64,000 nt of DNA, taken from Lates calcarifer (Eukaryota; Chordata; Actinopteri; Centropomidae). A model generated the notes under the pieces. It made no database searches, had not been told where the DNA came from, and saw nothing but the letters and a program-made list of their open reading frames with translations. This document shows positions 25,601 to 56,516 of the stretch, one piece after another. The stretch spans positions 11,326,036 to 11,390,035 of the forward strand of contig NC_066843.1 of assembly GCF_001640805.2 (NCBI RefSeq). The letters are read 5' to 3'. The position numbers were made by a program, and so were the translations under genes. Position 1 is the first letter of the stretch. Every line of letters starts with the position of its first letter.

Positions 25601-28600
25601 AAGTCTAAGTCTTTTTTTAAAACCATCTTCTGTTTTTCAGCTGCCATATGTTATGAATGAACTGACTTTGACAGAGCTAGACATGGGCTTCTCCATCCCT
25701 AAGATCCTGAATGCCTCCAAACCCTCTGTGGACCATCAAGGTAGGAAGAGAAACTACCACACTCTGTATGTCAGGATTTTCACAGAGTGTCCTGTTGGTC
25801 TGCTGCAGTAGAAATTCATTATTTTTCATCTTTTTCCTCTTCCCCAGCTCTCCCTCATTATAACCCTAGACTCTTTATCACTTCTCCCTTTTGTCTTTCT
25901 GACAGAATAGCGAGACATGCTCTCACTTTTCTTTGCACCTCAATCTATCCGTCTCCTCCTTCTCCCTCTCCCACCGTATCTCCATCTTCCCCTTGCTTTG
26001 CTCCCCTTCTCTCTGGATTAAGACGTTTCCACCCCTCCAACCCTGCCTCCCTCCCTCTCCTCTGGAGCCTACCCCCTCTGCATGCTTCGCTCTATTAAAC
26101 CACAGTAATTAAACTTCACATCTTGGGTCCCCCTCATCCATTACTGAGACACTGACTCACCCTGCCTGCCGCCTGCCATGAGCCCCAGCAAAGGGATTGG
26201 TTCGACACACTGAGACAATACAGAGATGTGGAGCATATTGATACTGAGGTGGCTGGCTTGGGGGGAGAGAATAAAAGAGAAGATTAGGAAGGGAAAAAGA
26301 AGGGGGGGCAGGTTGTAGGAGGTGTGGTATTTGTTTCCTAAATTACTATGGATATAATTAGCAGGCTGCCATATTTCTACTGTTCTGTCCTAATTTCGTG
26401 AATACTCAGGATTTGTCTAAAATGTTTTAGTCGACTTTGATCTTCCATTTAAGGATCTAAGAGCCTTGACATGGTTATACCTGTTGCTGTTCAGCTGTAG
26501 GAGCCAGTCATGAGTCATTCTCCTGTCAGCCGCATTTCATGGCTGAGTCTGCAGTGCTCATTAATGTGTTCTGTCTGAACCTATACACCCACAGATATAT
26601 ACTCACAAAGCATCATCAGTTGATCCTGGCGTATAATTAGTCTTTGGGGAACGACTGCATGAACCAAACAGGATGCATGTGCTTCAGTGCCTAATTTCAC
26701 ATCTTAATATTTCTTTGCTTTTGTGATGATGATAGGAAGGAAGCGTTTCCTCTCTGCTTTATATTGGGAAGACATTATTTGATTTACAATGTTTGTTCTT
26801 TGCTCCATCTGCTGCTAAATGCACACAAGCTTGTGTAGAAGTACAGCTGACATATTTTCTAGTAGACTATTGACAAGACTGGACATGAAAAAGGGGCATA
26901 TGATATTAGTGTTTGAGAAAAAGATGACGGTTTTTGATCTAGTGCATTTACTTTATAGTGAAGGTTTTATCATGTTGGGAGCAAGAAGATGTTAAGAGAT
27001 GAGTGTGGTAGAATAATAGTTTACTTGTGGAATGGTGTGAGCAGAAATGTCATTGTAAGATTTGTGAGATTTTATATCATATAGCATACACACACACACA
27101 TGTCATCAGTCATCTGCTTTAGGATGTTAGCATGCTACAATTTAGCACATTAGCCCAAAGCAAAGCTGAGGCTATTGGGAATGTCATTAGTTAAACAGGT
27201 ATTTGGTCATAAACACTGACTTGATGATGGTGTTCACAGTTCACCTAATTGCATGGTGATCTATCCAACAGTTGTCCAGGCATTTTCACTCTGAAACACA
27301 TCCTCACTTTATCCTCTGAGCACCATAGATACCTGCACCAAATTTCATGGCAATTCATCCAACAAAAGACAAAACAAAAATGGTGGCGGAACAAGAAGAG
27401 ACAGGGGATTTCTGAAGTCAGAATATCTGTACAGAATTATTTATTTATTATTATTTATTATATAATTTATTCCATCTGCTCGATGTTGAGATATTTCATA
27501 AAGTTATTTCACCTTAATTCACGTTAAGAAAAAAACAACATATATGCTCTATGATATATGTGTATGACACAATACACACAATAACCTAGATTCAAGGCTT
27601 GTCTAATAATAATGTTGCTGTTATTGTGTATATTTCCCAGTTGTATGCATGGTGAAACATACACATGGTTATGTCTGTGTTGCAGACACTCCTCCAAAAT
27701 TAATTTGAGTCTCCAGACTTGTCTCTCCCTCCTGTGTGTCTTGTTCTGGACAGAGACAATGAGACTCTGTCTAACTCCTCCTGACTTAATGCTGTCATTT
27801 AGCCTCTCTTTGACACTGCCGCCACACTCACATACAAATCAATGAGCATTTACCAAGAGTGGAAAATGAAGGGGGAGGAGGGAGCGAGGCGGGGGAATGA
27901 TAATCAACACTTATCATTCGTAGAGGTTAGGATTCATTGAGCAAACAGCAGGGGGATCGAAATCTGAATAATTTTCCCGTCACCTCCTGAGACGTGTGAT
28001 GTGTAAACAGGAAGTAGGCTGATGAAGTCGGCCAATAAGGAGGCACCGCCACTCTAGGGCTGACCTTTTCAGTGCTTGTTAGAGGATAGGTCTTCTTCCT
28101 GGCAGCTCCGCAGGGGACCTCACTGCAATTAGACACCTAGCATGATTTTGAATGAGAAACACTGTATATCTGTCTCTCCAGGTCTGTGGTTTGATCTGGA
28201 GGTCTCCTACACGGGCTCATTCCTCATGACACTAGAAACCAAGATGAACCTGGCCCGTCTAGGGAAGGAGGGCGAGGGGCTTGGGGAGCATGGGAAAGAA
28301 TGGTGAGGCTTTCAATTACATTTAGTATCTTTCCTCTTTCAAAGTTTATAATGAAGCTTATAAAACCGAGCTTGTTTGTTTGTTTTTTTAAAGTCTTACA
28401 GATTTTTGAAAGCGATCCTTCACAGCTTCTCCTTACCCCTGCATGTTTGTTTTTGTTATTGTCTTGTAATACTGTACATTCTCAGTAACGGCGCCAAAAT
28501 AAGATGTTTGAAGGATTAGGTTTTTTTGGCTTAACAAAACAGCTCTGAGCTAATTGGGTAGATTTGCATTTAGAGCCATATTAGTTGTCACATCTGTTTT

Positions 28601-31422
28601 TTCACAACTCCTACCCTTCTTCTGTTGGCTGTTCCTCCCTTCTCTTTATATACTAATCCTCTCTCTGGACGCTTACCACTGTGGATTTGTCCAATGACTG
28701 GTGAGTTTGGGAATAGATGCCTGTCACTGAAACAATACATTTTGTTCTGGATTAGAGTTTCTTCTCTTGTGTGAGTCAGTGAAGATCAATTTCCTTATAT
28801 CAGCAGGGATGCATTTAATAGGAATTAGTTTCGATTGTTAATGGCTCTGTGCAATGTCATTAGGGCCCAACTTTGCAACAGCGAGTGTGTGTTTATGTGT
28901 GTATGTGTGACAGGCCCAGGCCGCGGACATACTGTCTGGCAGACAGCGATGAGGAGTCGTCCAGTGCTGGCTCGTCGGATGAGGAGGATCCCCCTGAACT
29001 CCTCAGTGACAAACCTGTTCTGCCTGGAGGCGAGAGGTGAGCAAATGTCTCTTTATAACAACATCAACACACATCTCAATCGACAAACAGGCAGAAACAG
29101 ATTACCACTAGTGTGATGAGGCAGAATGTTCTACCCTTTCAATCCACCCACCCGCCCCTACCCACCCAGTCAGTCCCACTCGTTTGAAAGCGAGCTGCCG
29201 ATTTAATGTAACACCCGGTCACTCCCCTCCATCGTGGGTGCTGAGTAGCAAAGAGATGCTGTTGTGAATAAATTATGAACCTGACTAACTCCTTGCCTCC
29301 CCACCCTCCTCTCTCCCCTCCCTCCTCCGTTTCCATCCTCTGCTCACGTAGCTATGTGGGAGGCCACAGGCCCAGCAAGATCATGCGCTTTGTGGACAAG
29401 ATAGCCAAGTCCAAGTACTTCCAGAAGGCCACGGAGACCGAGTTCATTAAGAAGAAGATGGAGGAGGTGTCCAACACACCTCTGCTGCTCACCGTGGAGG
29501 TGCAAGAGTGCCGCGGGACGCTCGCTGTCAACATCCCACCTCCTCCCACAGACAGGATATGGTATGTTCACTTGCAGGGAGGAGTATTTTGAAAAGTGTA
29601 GGATGTAGTCAGTGTATGTATGTGTGGGAATCCTGAGTTGAGGATATAACACTGCGCCCTCTGCTGGGCGAACACAAACATGCATGCAATGAAAAAATAA
29701 AAATATTTAATCACCACTGAACTAAATATACGTAACATTAATGAAAATCAGGGCACAAAGGTATATACTCCCATTATAGATGTGGAATATTAAAAGCTTA
29801 AATACACACTGTATCTGAACACACAGGCCTAAATTATTAAACTATCTACAGCATGTACAGCAGTGGTTCTCAACCTGGGAGTTGGGACCCAAAAAAATCT
29901 GAAGGGTCAAACAGTAAGAAAGAAAACACATATTTCTGTTGCACAAAATATTCAGTTTTTTTCCTGTGACTACTCACTAGTCTTTATGCCTGTAAAAAAA
30001 AAACTCTTAAAATGAAAAACTCAGTGAAGGAGAAATCAATCTTTGGCTGAACTGCTGACAACTCATGTACACATTGAAGCCAAAGTCTGTGATGAAGGTT
30101 CAGACTCTGCCTGATTTCACGGGGTCACATGCCAGAAAGGGTGTGAACCTTTGATCTACAGCATCATCGTGATCTCTTTCCATGCAGCACATTTTTCTCC
30201 TTGTCGTGTTGAAAAATAGCTAAATGTATTGAATTTCAGAAAAGCAACAAGACACCCAGTTGCCTGTTTTCGTGGAGCCTGTCTGGGAAGTTTCAGTACT
30301 GCAATTCAGCTTTCATGAGATTATATAACTTTTTACCATGAATGTGTCCTCTCGGCTGCCAGGTATGGTTTCCGGAGTCCGCCTCACCTGGAGCTGAAAG
30401 CGCGGCCTAAACTGGGTGAGAGGGAGGTCACTCTAGTTCATGTGACTGACTGGATTGAGAAGAAACTGGACCAGGAGTTCCAGGTACACAGTGAAGAAAA
30501 ATAGGAAGCTATGCATGCTAATGTGTGGTCATGAATACAGTTTATTTACATTGTCAATACGCTGTAGTTAGTAGGTGATGTCATGTCTGACAAAGAGGCT
30601 GAAACAAAGAGAATCTCTCCTCCAGATGTTTTAGAGTTAGAGTTCAGGTTATAAAACAGGACTTGGGGATTAATTTATGGCTGCCCACCTCCATGCGCTT
30701 CAAAGCAGTGTGCCTGTGGCTTTCCCACCCCTTGAATATAGCCAAAGTAATGATACGCCTGCTGCTAGATAACTACCCTGAGGCACACCTGCAAACAACT
30801 GCAGCAAAGTGTCCCTGTCAGATCTACCACACATCTACATTTATCCCTGTCTGACTCCTCTGGGGGGGGTTATTATTATGTACCACCTCCCCCTTTAACC
30901 ATGCCTCCAGTAAAATACAGTGTTGCGGGGCACACTGTTGTCAGTTGTGAGTGAGCGTATACATCTGGCTTTCAACAAATGCCGCACTCAGGCGTCATTG
31001 GTTTCCAGACATAACAGTGTAAGGGTTGGATGCACAGGAGATGATGTATTTCAGGTCTTTTTGTCTCCATTTCTTGTTAACAGATATAATCTCATGTCAC
31101 TGTCTTATTTATTTTTACTTACAAAAGCATACTAATCATTAGTTTTCGCTCTATTCCCCCCACTAGTAACTCACAATAGCTTTTGAATAGGCCCATTTCA
31201 GTGTCCTCCTCCTCTTCTATTATTGAAATTAAGATGACTTTGCTTGGTACTTTGCTTGTCCTCCCGCAGAAAATATTTGTGATGCCAAACATGGATGACG
31301 TGTGGCTACCCATAATGCACTCTGCCATGGACACGCGTTCAAATGCCAACTTGGTTACTGTGACAAACGATGCCTTGAAGGACCCAGAACCCGAGGAGTC
31401 TGAGGTCTCCTCTGACATGTGA
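19567..31422 (+). CDS. TEX2: TEX2, ER-anchored SMP-domain lipid-transfer protein (1187 aa, 11 coding exons)
   Basis: The coding exons are 19567-21294, 22325-22525, 23647-24013, 24710-25005, 25365-25508, 25641-25740, 28182-28302, 28914-29036, 29352-29561, 30363-30483 and 31270-31422. All junctions are GT-AG and the phases join without a break. The product is 1187 residues (mammalian TEX2 about 1130). The order is: a long Ser/Pro-rich acidic N-terminus with VQRSLSRDTITIHFSA, two membrane spans near residues 501-548, a PH-like region starting GWMNEIHSYDPEMYHATLTH at residue 577 and resuming at YLFGRTGREKEEWFRRFLL, and a C-terminal SMP domain from about residue 875 (EAWVNAFLGRIFWDFLGEKY) to about 1160. 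The family is the animal counterpart of yeast Nvj2 and moves lipids at ER contacts with endolysosomes. The start is fixed by an in-frame TGA at 19546-19548. No frameshift is seen. The last splice acceptor of exon 8 could also be 28920 instead of 28914. Confidence 0.95.
22614..22661. repeat. (TG)24 microsatellite in TEX2 intron 2
   Basis: Uninterrupted TG units starting about 88 bases downstream of the exon 2 donor, which itself reads GTGTGT rather than GTAAGT. Confidence 0.9.
24688..24700. repeat. C13 homopolymer before TEX2 exon 4
   Basis: A run of cytosines followed by TTTTCTTAG forms the pyrimidine tract of the exon 4 acceptor. The exact length of such a run is often uncertain in assemblies, but it is intronic and does not affect the frame. 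Confidence 0.8.
25741..28181 (+). other. TEX2: TEX2 intron 6
   Basis: A 2.4-kb intron without a supported exon. It holds a pyrimidine-rich stretch (about 25820-26090) and the dispersed repeat at 27110-27515. Confidence 0.7.
27110..27515. repeat. Teleost dispersed repeat (CAAATTTCATGGCAATTCAT type)
   Basis: It contains TTAGCATGCTACAATTTAGC, GATCTATCCAACAGTTGTCC, ACCAAATTTCATGGCAATTC and GTTGAGATATTTCATAAAGT. These are the landmarks of a very common fish repeat whose consensus ends in a similar GTTGAGATATTTCA motif. An insertion-like block (about 27370-27478) separates the last two landmarks. Limits are approximate. Confidence 0.65.
29654..29667 (-). promoter_or_regulatory. CTCF core motif, reverse orientation
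   Basis: On the minus strand all 14 positions match CCASYAGRKGGCRS. It lies in TEX2 intron 9 and faces the forward site at 5007-5020. Confidence 0.5.
29861..30154. mobile_element. Non-autonomous hAT-type element in TEX2 intron 9
   Basis: It begins with the diagnostic CAGTGGTTCTCAACCTGGGA and ends with GGGGTCACATGCCAGAAAGG plus a degraded terminus GGTGTGAACCTTTGA. The internal part (GGCTGAACTGCTGACAACTC) is typical of the family. It has no coding capacity. I could not find a clean target-site duplication. Confidence 0.7.
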
Positions 31423-33185
31423 AGATTTGGCGTTGTAAGCGTTCGCTGGTGGACGTTTTATCGCCATGGCAATATGACAAGAACCCGCCCACCCCTTCCC
31501 CTCCACCCCGGCCCGACTCAGAAACCACGGGTGCGGCAGTGGGCCAGGCCAACTCTCCGATATTTTTATCCACATCCCCAGTCCCGCTGTCGCACCCGTC
31601 CTGTGGCCATTCATCGAAGTACACTCACGAAACTGGAAGCATTGGCGAGCTCGTGATCATCTGTGGCCACTAAAAGCAGGAGAAGGGAAGAGGATTGTGA
31701 CTTGTAGGTTTGCACAGTTTTATTTGTGTGACATCAAATATTATGACTCATTCTCTGATGAAACACAATACACAGGGCATGATGAGACTGGTGGTGGATT
31801 GATTGACAAATAGCCATCTGATTCAACCCGAAGAACCATATTACCTGTGATGTACAGCTGCACCAAACATGATAGTTGTACAGTGAGAACTTTCTAACCG
31901 ATCGTTGCTCGAACTCTACGAGAACTCTGAGGCCACGCCGACGAAGAGTGTGTATGTCTGAGAGAGGGAGTAATCCTAAAAATTTGGAGACAACTTTACT
32001 GAAAGCCCCCCCCCCCGTGTCTATTAATACATGTTTCACAGGGATATCAAGGCTCATTTATAACCCATCCACGCTGCTGCCTGTGCCAGCCGCCTGGCAC
32101 TTATATGCAAACAGATCAATGGCGCTGTGTCCATCGAAGACACTAAGTCAGTTTAAACCCACTACAGACACTATCATATCGTACAGCCTGTGTGCTTTTT
32201 CCTGTGTGGTAGGGATTAGAGCTAAAACTGACTTTAGTGGGGCGAATTGAAATATATCAGCAAACACAGCAGCTAGACATTGCCTAGGTCTGATGAATGT
32301 ATAAATAGGAATGCAGCTCCCCTAGCTCATTCGAGGAGTAGCTCGTTCACTGACAACGTGCTTCTACGCAACACGCTTCAAGACTTCTTTTCACGTTCTA
32401 TTCACAGTTCAGAGTAACGTTCTGTTTTTTCTTGCCAAAGCAATCTTTCAGTCCTGTTTGAAGAGTACTGTGTGGGGTTAACGGTGACAAATAAGCAATC
32501 GGATGACTAACCTGAGTTCCTGTACAGTCGAAGTTTAGTTAATTGTAGCTGGGAAGACAGAGAAATAATCTTTTTTCTTTACTGAGGGGGCTGTGGGAAA
32601 CTGAAACCCTTCGTGGACAAGGTAATCTGTAAGTTTTTATGTGAAAAGAGTTGGAAACATAACCCACTCTTCCTGTTTTATTTCAATAAATAACATACTG
32701 GATATTAGCCATATTATTTAATGTTGTCAGCATACATCCAGCTAATGAATGCTCTTTTTTTGTTGTTGAATTATTTATTGATTTGCTGTTCTGTACTGTA
32801 CACATTAAAGAGGAATAATACCAATAAACTAGAACAACAGCAAATTTATGATCTGCCAAGACACCCGGCTGCTTTACAGGTGACTTTTACATGTTTTACG
32901 TTAAAATATGTGTGTTGGCAAAGTGTATGAGGCAGAAAGTGCCTTTAAAATAAACATTCCTCCATAGTGAGCCACCACGTGACACATCAGTTGAGGATAG
33001 AGAGAAAAAGTCTTTGTGCCATTACTTGTGTCTGTTAAGACATGCCCTTTGGTTTTCACAAGGTTTTCGGTGTTGTTCATTTTCACAGTGATGAAAATAT
33101 CAAACATTGCTGTTGTGTTCAGTGATGTCACAGAATGTTATGGTTCTGATCGTTGTGGATCAATAAAACCTTTTGCTTGGACAGA
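31423..33185 (+). other. TEX2: TEX2 3' UTR with several poly(A) signals
   Basis: After the TGA at 31420-31422 there is no further exon. AATAAA hexamers occur at 32685-32690 and about 32823, and the last at 33162-33167 is followed by a T/G-rich stretch, so the longest transcript probably ends near 33180. A C8 run near 32009 is present. Transcript ends are inferred. Confidence 0.6.
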
Positions 33186-33291
33186 AGAATGAATGCGTCT
33201 TTGTGGTTGTGAGAGAAGAGGAAGAAAATCAGAGGGAGACAATTGAGGACAATCCCATTACTTTTCTAAACTTTTAACGTCTTCATGATTA

Positions 33292-33650
33292 GAACTGCAG
33301 CAAGTATTTTCAACTTCAGTTAATCTTCCATTTATTTTTTTGATTGATAATCGTATCTATTGTGATAAGTGAATGTCATCACGTATTATTTTGTCAAACA
33401 GCACAAAACCCAAGATTCTGAATTTACAATTATATAAAACATAGAAAAACAATAATTCTCACAACAGAGGCCAGAGAATCAGACATTAAGGATTTTTGCT
33501 GAAAAAATAAACAAAAATAAAAAAACAGTAAAATATTGCGTAATCATTGCAGATGTCCAAGTTGAAAATCAGCAAATACATCTTTTTGATTTTTCACTTT
33601 AACATGTTGTTACTTTTTTTGTAGTTTTATTTTTTTTTTTAAAAGACTCA
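33292..33650. repeat. Teleost ATTAATC-type dispersed repeat between TEX2 and ERN1
   Basis: The start AACTGCAGCAAGTATTTTCA and the pieces CAGTTAATCTTCCATTTATT, ACAAAACCCAAGATTCTGAA and CCAGAGAATCAGACATTAAG follow the known order of the family in the orientation opposite to 12590-12917. It starts about 100 bases after the last TEX2 poly(A) signal. Confidence 0.6.
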
Positions 33651-35062
33651 ATATGTTCATGTTGAGGAGGACCACCAATCCCAGCAGCACTACAGACCTA
33701 TTTAAAATGCTACCTTCCTGCATAGGTGCATTTTCTGCATAGAGAAAAGTTATTGTTCTAAACTGCATTTAGATTCTGTGCCTTGCTTTAAAAGAGAGAC
33801 TTGGTGAAATTGCCAAGAAACCCCAGTTATGACAAGACATGATGTTGCACTGCTTTTGACCTTAGTGAATGGACAATGAAAACGCCATTCAGGTTCAAAC
33901 AAGTGCCTTCAACAGAATCAGTTTGCTAAAACATGTCAAGTGGAATTAAATGAACACCAATATTTGAGTTTGTGGACCAATACTTTATTCATACAGATAT
34001 TTGTTCATTTGCCAGTTTAAAAATGAATATCAGGGAATGCAAAAACGTCATCATTTATAAGCCATGGTGTCCCCTGGTGATTTACAGTATCCACGTGCTT
34101 GTCCGCCATCTCAGTCCAACCACTGCAGAAGAAGAAAATACTTAATGAGCTTTGATATTGACAACACCGGTCATCACAGAGAGCAGTATGTGGGTCATGT
34201 CAGATCAAAGTTGTCTTCAAAATTGAATCAGAAGTCTAACGCATCATGATCATCACTCATAACCCTTAACAGTGATTTCTAGATACTTCAGATTCATCCT
34301 CCTTTTCTAATACTCACTATCATAAAATCATGGGATCTTTATGGGCCCTCGTGAGCAAGTCCTCCACCACCCCTCTGTCCACGTGTGGATGTGCAATCGC
34401 CTCAAACTCACTGCACCAATCCCGAGTTTATCACCAGCCCTGTGACAACATACTGTAAGTAGGAGGCACATAAACATTGCATTTGTAGTCTTATTTTTGT
34501 TATTTTAAAAAATGCAATCTTACCTTCACATGTCCTCGCCGATGCGGCCTAGTCACACTGCTTCGACGTGCAAGCTTTTATCAAATTTAGATTTTTTTTT
34601 CTCCAACCTCTAACAATCATGTATCGTCATAATAATAACAAAAAGTGCGCACAGAGCGCTTCAGAGCCATATTAGCTACAAATATTTCAAGTCTAACTAG
34701 CCTGACCAGAGACAGCATGCTTTTCAGGGGTGGACTCAACTGCAGAAAATGTCCACCCGGATCTATTTTATACCACATCCGGTGTCTGAGCCCTTTTTCT
34801 CATTGGTTCACGCCGACTCTACATTTCCCCTCCTCCACTCGTTTGGATATGTATCCCAAAGTCCAACCCCCACGGTTTTCATTTCAGGAAGGAGCAGACC
34901 TAAACCAGCAACGTTGTATCCACCGCCACTGGCTCAATGCCTTTAACGTTACAGCGTTGATGAAATATTTCGTAACGTCTGCTTAAGTGAGCCAAATCAC
35001 ATTTTCTATGTAGTCGACGGCCGTCCGGACCTACTGTCTATCCCGGTTTGAGACCACGAAAT
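33651..35062 (+). promoter_or_regulatory. ERN1: TEX2-ERN1 intergenic region and ERN1 promoter/5' UTR
   Basis: No gene is seen up to the ERN1 start. CpG content rises from about 34540. ETS-like CCGGA/TCCGG motifs (about 34758 and 34788), a CGACGTGC box (about 34564, near but not equal to the UPR element) and ATTGG (about 34802) are present. The transcription start is not determined, and I do not see a perfect ER-stress element. Confidence 0.4.
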
Positions 35063-53057
<17,995 letters not shown>

Positions 53058-54135
53058 ACTAGACCAGAGTCAGGTGGACCCAGCACAGACGGGAGCATTG
53101 CCTTAAAGAGCGGATGCCAAGTGGGACTGTGGTTGCTGAGCTTTGAGCTGGTGAGGACCAGGCCTGCAGTGCCTGGGATCCACTGCCAGGCGCAGCAGCT
53201 ACACCCCAGATTAAGTGCCTTCTGCTCACCAGGGTTATAATGTTCCCCAACAGAACCGTCCACAGGTCTGTCTCTGCCCAGAGGAAGTCAGACATCCATG
53301 AGGGTGTTGGTGGACATTTTTTTCTTGTAGCTGAACTGAGCAAAGAAAGTTTTTATTATTTTGTAACGGCATGTCCAAAAAAGTGTTTGTCCCAAAACAT
53401 AACTAGGCTCTATTGTGGGAAACGTGGATATTGTTGAACATGTGGGTAGTTTCATTGTGCAATGTTGTATTTCTGAGCGAGCCTGTTCACTGCACAGATA
53501 CTGTATGTATATTTTTGTATAGATTGATTCAGAATTTGGATCATTAATGAGAAATCATTTAATGTGGCCGATGTGCCTTTTTAAAAAAATATCACTGTGC
53601 TGTATGGGTACAGATCTTTAAAATCGACTATGCTAAATGTGCTTGATTCCAGTTAATGCTGCTAGATTGCTTCTCCTTTGTCAATCAAGACTATTGTGCT
53701 GACTCAGTAAGAGTGGACTGTTCCAAAGGGTGTTCAGGGTGGCATCTGAATACAGTAGGTAACTTCATTTTCATGTGATTATGTAGTCAAATATGAGTTT
53801 AAAGTTCAGGCTGCAGAATGCTCATGTATAATAACTTTCAAGGGTGTCAAAGTGAAGTTAATGACATGCACATTAAATTCTATTTTTTTTATACTAAGAT
53901 TGTGTTTTCATATGAATTACTGTATATATGAAACCAGCCAATGAATCTGGGAATAAAAAAAATGGACACTGACTAAAATGCAAATTAACCAGGAAGATTG
54001 ACATCTTATTTTGCCTGCCATTTTTCTACCTTGTCCACTGATGTCAAAAGCAACTCAAAATTGGATGACTGGAGGCACAAACAACAATATAATCTGTGAA
54101 CATGACCAATAAATTTCAGAACTTGAGATCAGCCA

Positions 54136-54900
54136 GGTTCTGAGATTTTTGGCATTTACTGCTCACTACTGTATGCTCGTAGGACAGTCTTGGTGACGCT
54201 GGCCCTCACTGTCTCATGGCTGCAGCAACAGTCCATGTCAGCGCACAAATATCAACATATGCAGCGGGTGCTCACCCTAGCCTGCCTCAGCATTACAACC
54301 ACTACAACTCCGCATCGAAGCACATTTATCAGACTGTAGATCATACTGACATATAGATTATTTGGATTACGTTACCATGATACAACAGAGTACAAATCTA
54401 TAGATAGGTCTCATGTGAAAAACTGACTTGTGCTTACATGTGTGTGTCCATGAGCATTTTAACAGTTGGTATCTAAGTAAGATTGTGTGTGAGTATGTGT
54501 AATCACCCATCAACCACTGCTGTAACAATACTGTGAATACTCAATTCTGTGGCTCTAATGATATGGTGTAAAATTATGTTATAATTTTGCGAGATGACAT
54601 GAACTAAAAAAGTTCATAAAATATGTTTTGTATTGTATGTACTATCAAAACTTTCAACCCACATCTGTATAACATGAACTGCTCTGGTTGGTTAGTTTAG
54701 GATTGCTTGTACTGCAGGTATGTGCTAAACAGTCACTCACTGGTTGATTCTGGGTGTGGCTCAACAACGTTATATAATACGGTGATAAATGGCACATCTG
54801 CACAGGTCAAACAGGTCACCCTGCCTTTTTCTATTCTCTTTTGAATAGCTATGACTTTGTTTTTTCTTTCAGCCTGGACCGTTGGGCGGTTCCTGAAATT
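54136..54900. other. ERN1-SAMD9L-like intergenic DNA
   Basis: AT-rich, without a supported exon. A TATA-like TTATATAATA lies at about 54770-54779, upstream of the ISRE-like motif. Confidence 0.5.
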
Positions 54901-54951
54901 GTTTTCGTTATTCGTGCAAGATTAAATGTGTGTTTCCCCAAAAACGAAACT
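54901..54951 (+). promoter_or_regulatory. ISRE-like element of the SAMD9L-like gene
   Basis: Positions 54940-54951 read on the minus strand as AGTTTCGTTTTT, one mismatch from the interferon-stimulated response element AGTTTCNNTTTC. A second AACGAAA core lies inverted at 54901-54909. It sits about 170 bases before the first leader donor, where such sites usually lie in interferon-induced genes. Function is inferred from motif and gene family. Confidence 0.5.
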
Positions 54952-54979
54952 TGAGGATCTGAGCAGACGCAGTAAATTC

Positions 54980-55122
54980 AGCCCAACCCCTTGGACAGCA
55001 CCACACGACGTCAGAGACTAGTCGGGTACCAGTCTCCTCTACAACAGCGCCTGCAAGACTGTTTTTTCAACAATCCAGACCGGAAAGGGGACAAAGGCTG
55101 ATTTCTCTCCGTATTCTCTGAG
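54980..55122 (+). other. Candidate SAMD9L-like leader exon 1 (start estimated)
   Basis: A strong donor (TCTCTGAG then GTAAGA) follows 55122. The start is nominal, placed just downstream of the ISRE-like motif. Confidence 0.4.
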
Positions 55123-55894
55123 GTAAGAACAATGATCGTCTTTTTAATTGCATAATGGATTTTACCTATGGTATACTGTAGACATAGAAAACCCTTTCCC
55201 AAAGGTGAGTAATTCCCTGTGGCTAATCAACGACTGTACTTCATACCTTTACTTTTAAGCAATCGTGTCACTTTCAACGAGTATAGCAGTTTAGAAATGC
55301 TATTCCCGAACACAGTTACAACTGTACTAACATTAAACAGTAATCAGTGCAATGTAGTCATAATTTGCGAAACCAGATGATAATTACGGTGTATTTGGGA
55401 ATATACACACATATTTAGAGAGAAGTGTGAAATCATGGGGCTCTTTGCTGTATAGCTGTAGCCATTCGGTGGCTAAAACAAGCCAGTGGCTTGGCTATTA
55501 CATTAACCTAGCAGTGGCAGTGATTGTGACAGAATGGTTACTCTTCCAGCACTAACTATGTTACCCATTACTGCAGGGTTTTCATACAGTTTTTAAAAAA
55601 TACATTTACTTATCTAAAAACTTTCTTGATACATTAAGCTTTCTAAGAATCAATTCACTGTAAATCTATGGGGAAGTAGAGAGGCATCACAAGTTAAGCC
55701 AGGACAATTTGTATGAGATAAAGGAAGACCATACTCCTCTCTCCCAGCTTGTCTGTCACTTTATGTTCTACTACCACAGACTATAATGAAGATTTTATAC
55801 AGTCCATGTTCACCACCCAAACAGAGAAGGTGCTCTTATTGATCGTGAGTCATGACCAGTGAGGAGCCCTCTCAGCGTTGGTACTATAAATCTT

Positions 55895-55896
<2 letters not shown>

Positions 55897-55950
<54 letters not shown>

Positions 55951-55954
55951 TATA
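55897..55954. repeat. A32-(TA)13 tract
   Basis: A run of 32 adenines followed by about 13 TA units. It could be the tail of an old retroposed sequence, but nothing upstream is recognisable. Tract length is likely to vary. Confidence 0.8.
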
Positions 55955-56428
55955 GAAAATTAAAAATCGCAAATTATCAGTAGTCCCCGGGCAAAAAAAG
56001 AGCTTTTGTTGAGAAGATTCCATTAGAAATCTAAAATGTTTTGCACTATTGATTGTAATTCGATCAGGTCTGTTTTATTTAAAAGGATGATATGTAAAAT
56101 TGCTTATTGCACTATTAAAAGAAAATCCTTAAATGAGTTCTATGTAGTTTCCTTGGTTCTACTTTATCCTAAAGAACGAGAAAATAATATATGTTAAACT
56201 ATTGTTTTGCATAGCCCAAAAAATATTCTTGAATGATAAGTTACACACTTATTCCTATCACTCTACAGACCATACATGGTTGAAGCTAATGCAGTATGGG
56301 TCTTCCCATAACCAAGTATGTGGGCATTTTCATGTTATATCTTTAGATAAGTCTACTACTGGTAGGTAATGCAGGTGTAAGTCTGTTCCTTTTAGACAAA
56401 ATGACCACTAATCAAATATTTGTTATAG

Positions 56429-56516
56429 GTCCACAGTGGTCAGAACACTTCAGTCTTTTCAGAGTTGGAGTCTGGCTGTGCTGGACATTTGGAGACTAAA
56501 CACTGGATTTAAACAG
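56429..56516 (+). other. Candidate SAMD9L-like leader exon 2 (88 nt)
   Basis: The acceptor is ATTTGTTATAG and the donor is TTAAACAG then GTGAAG. It is non-coding in the model. Joining to its neighbours is inferred from splice-site quality and order. Confidence 0.4.

Noticed and set aside
33651..35062. Perfect ER-stress element in the ERN1 promoter
   Set aside because: I looked for CCAAT-N9-CCACG in both orientations and saw only partial pieces (ATTGG near 34802, CGACGTGC near 34564).
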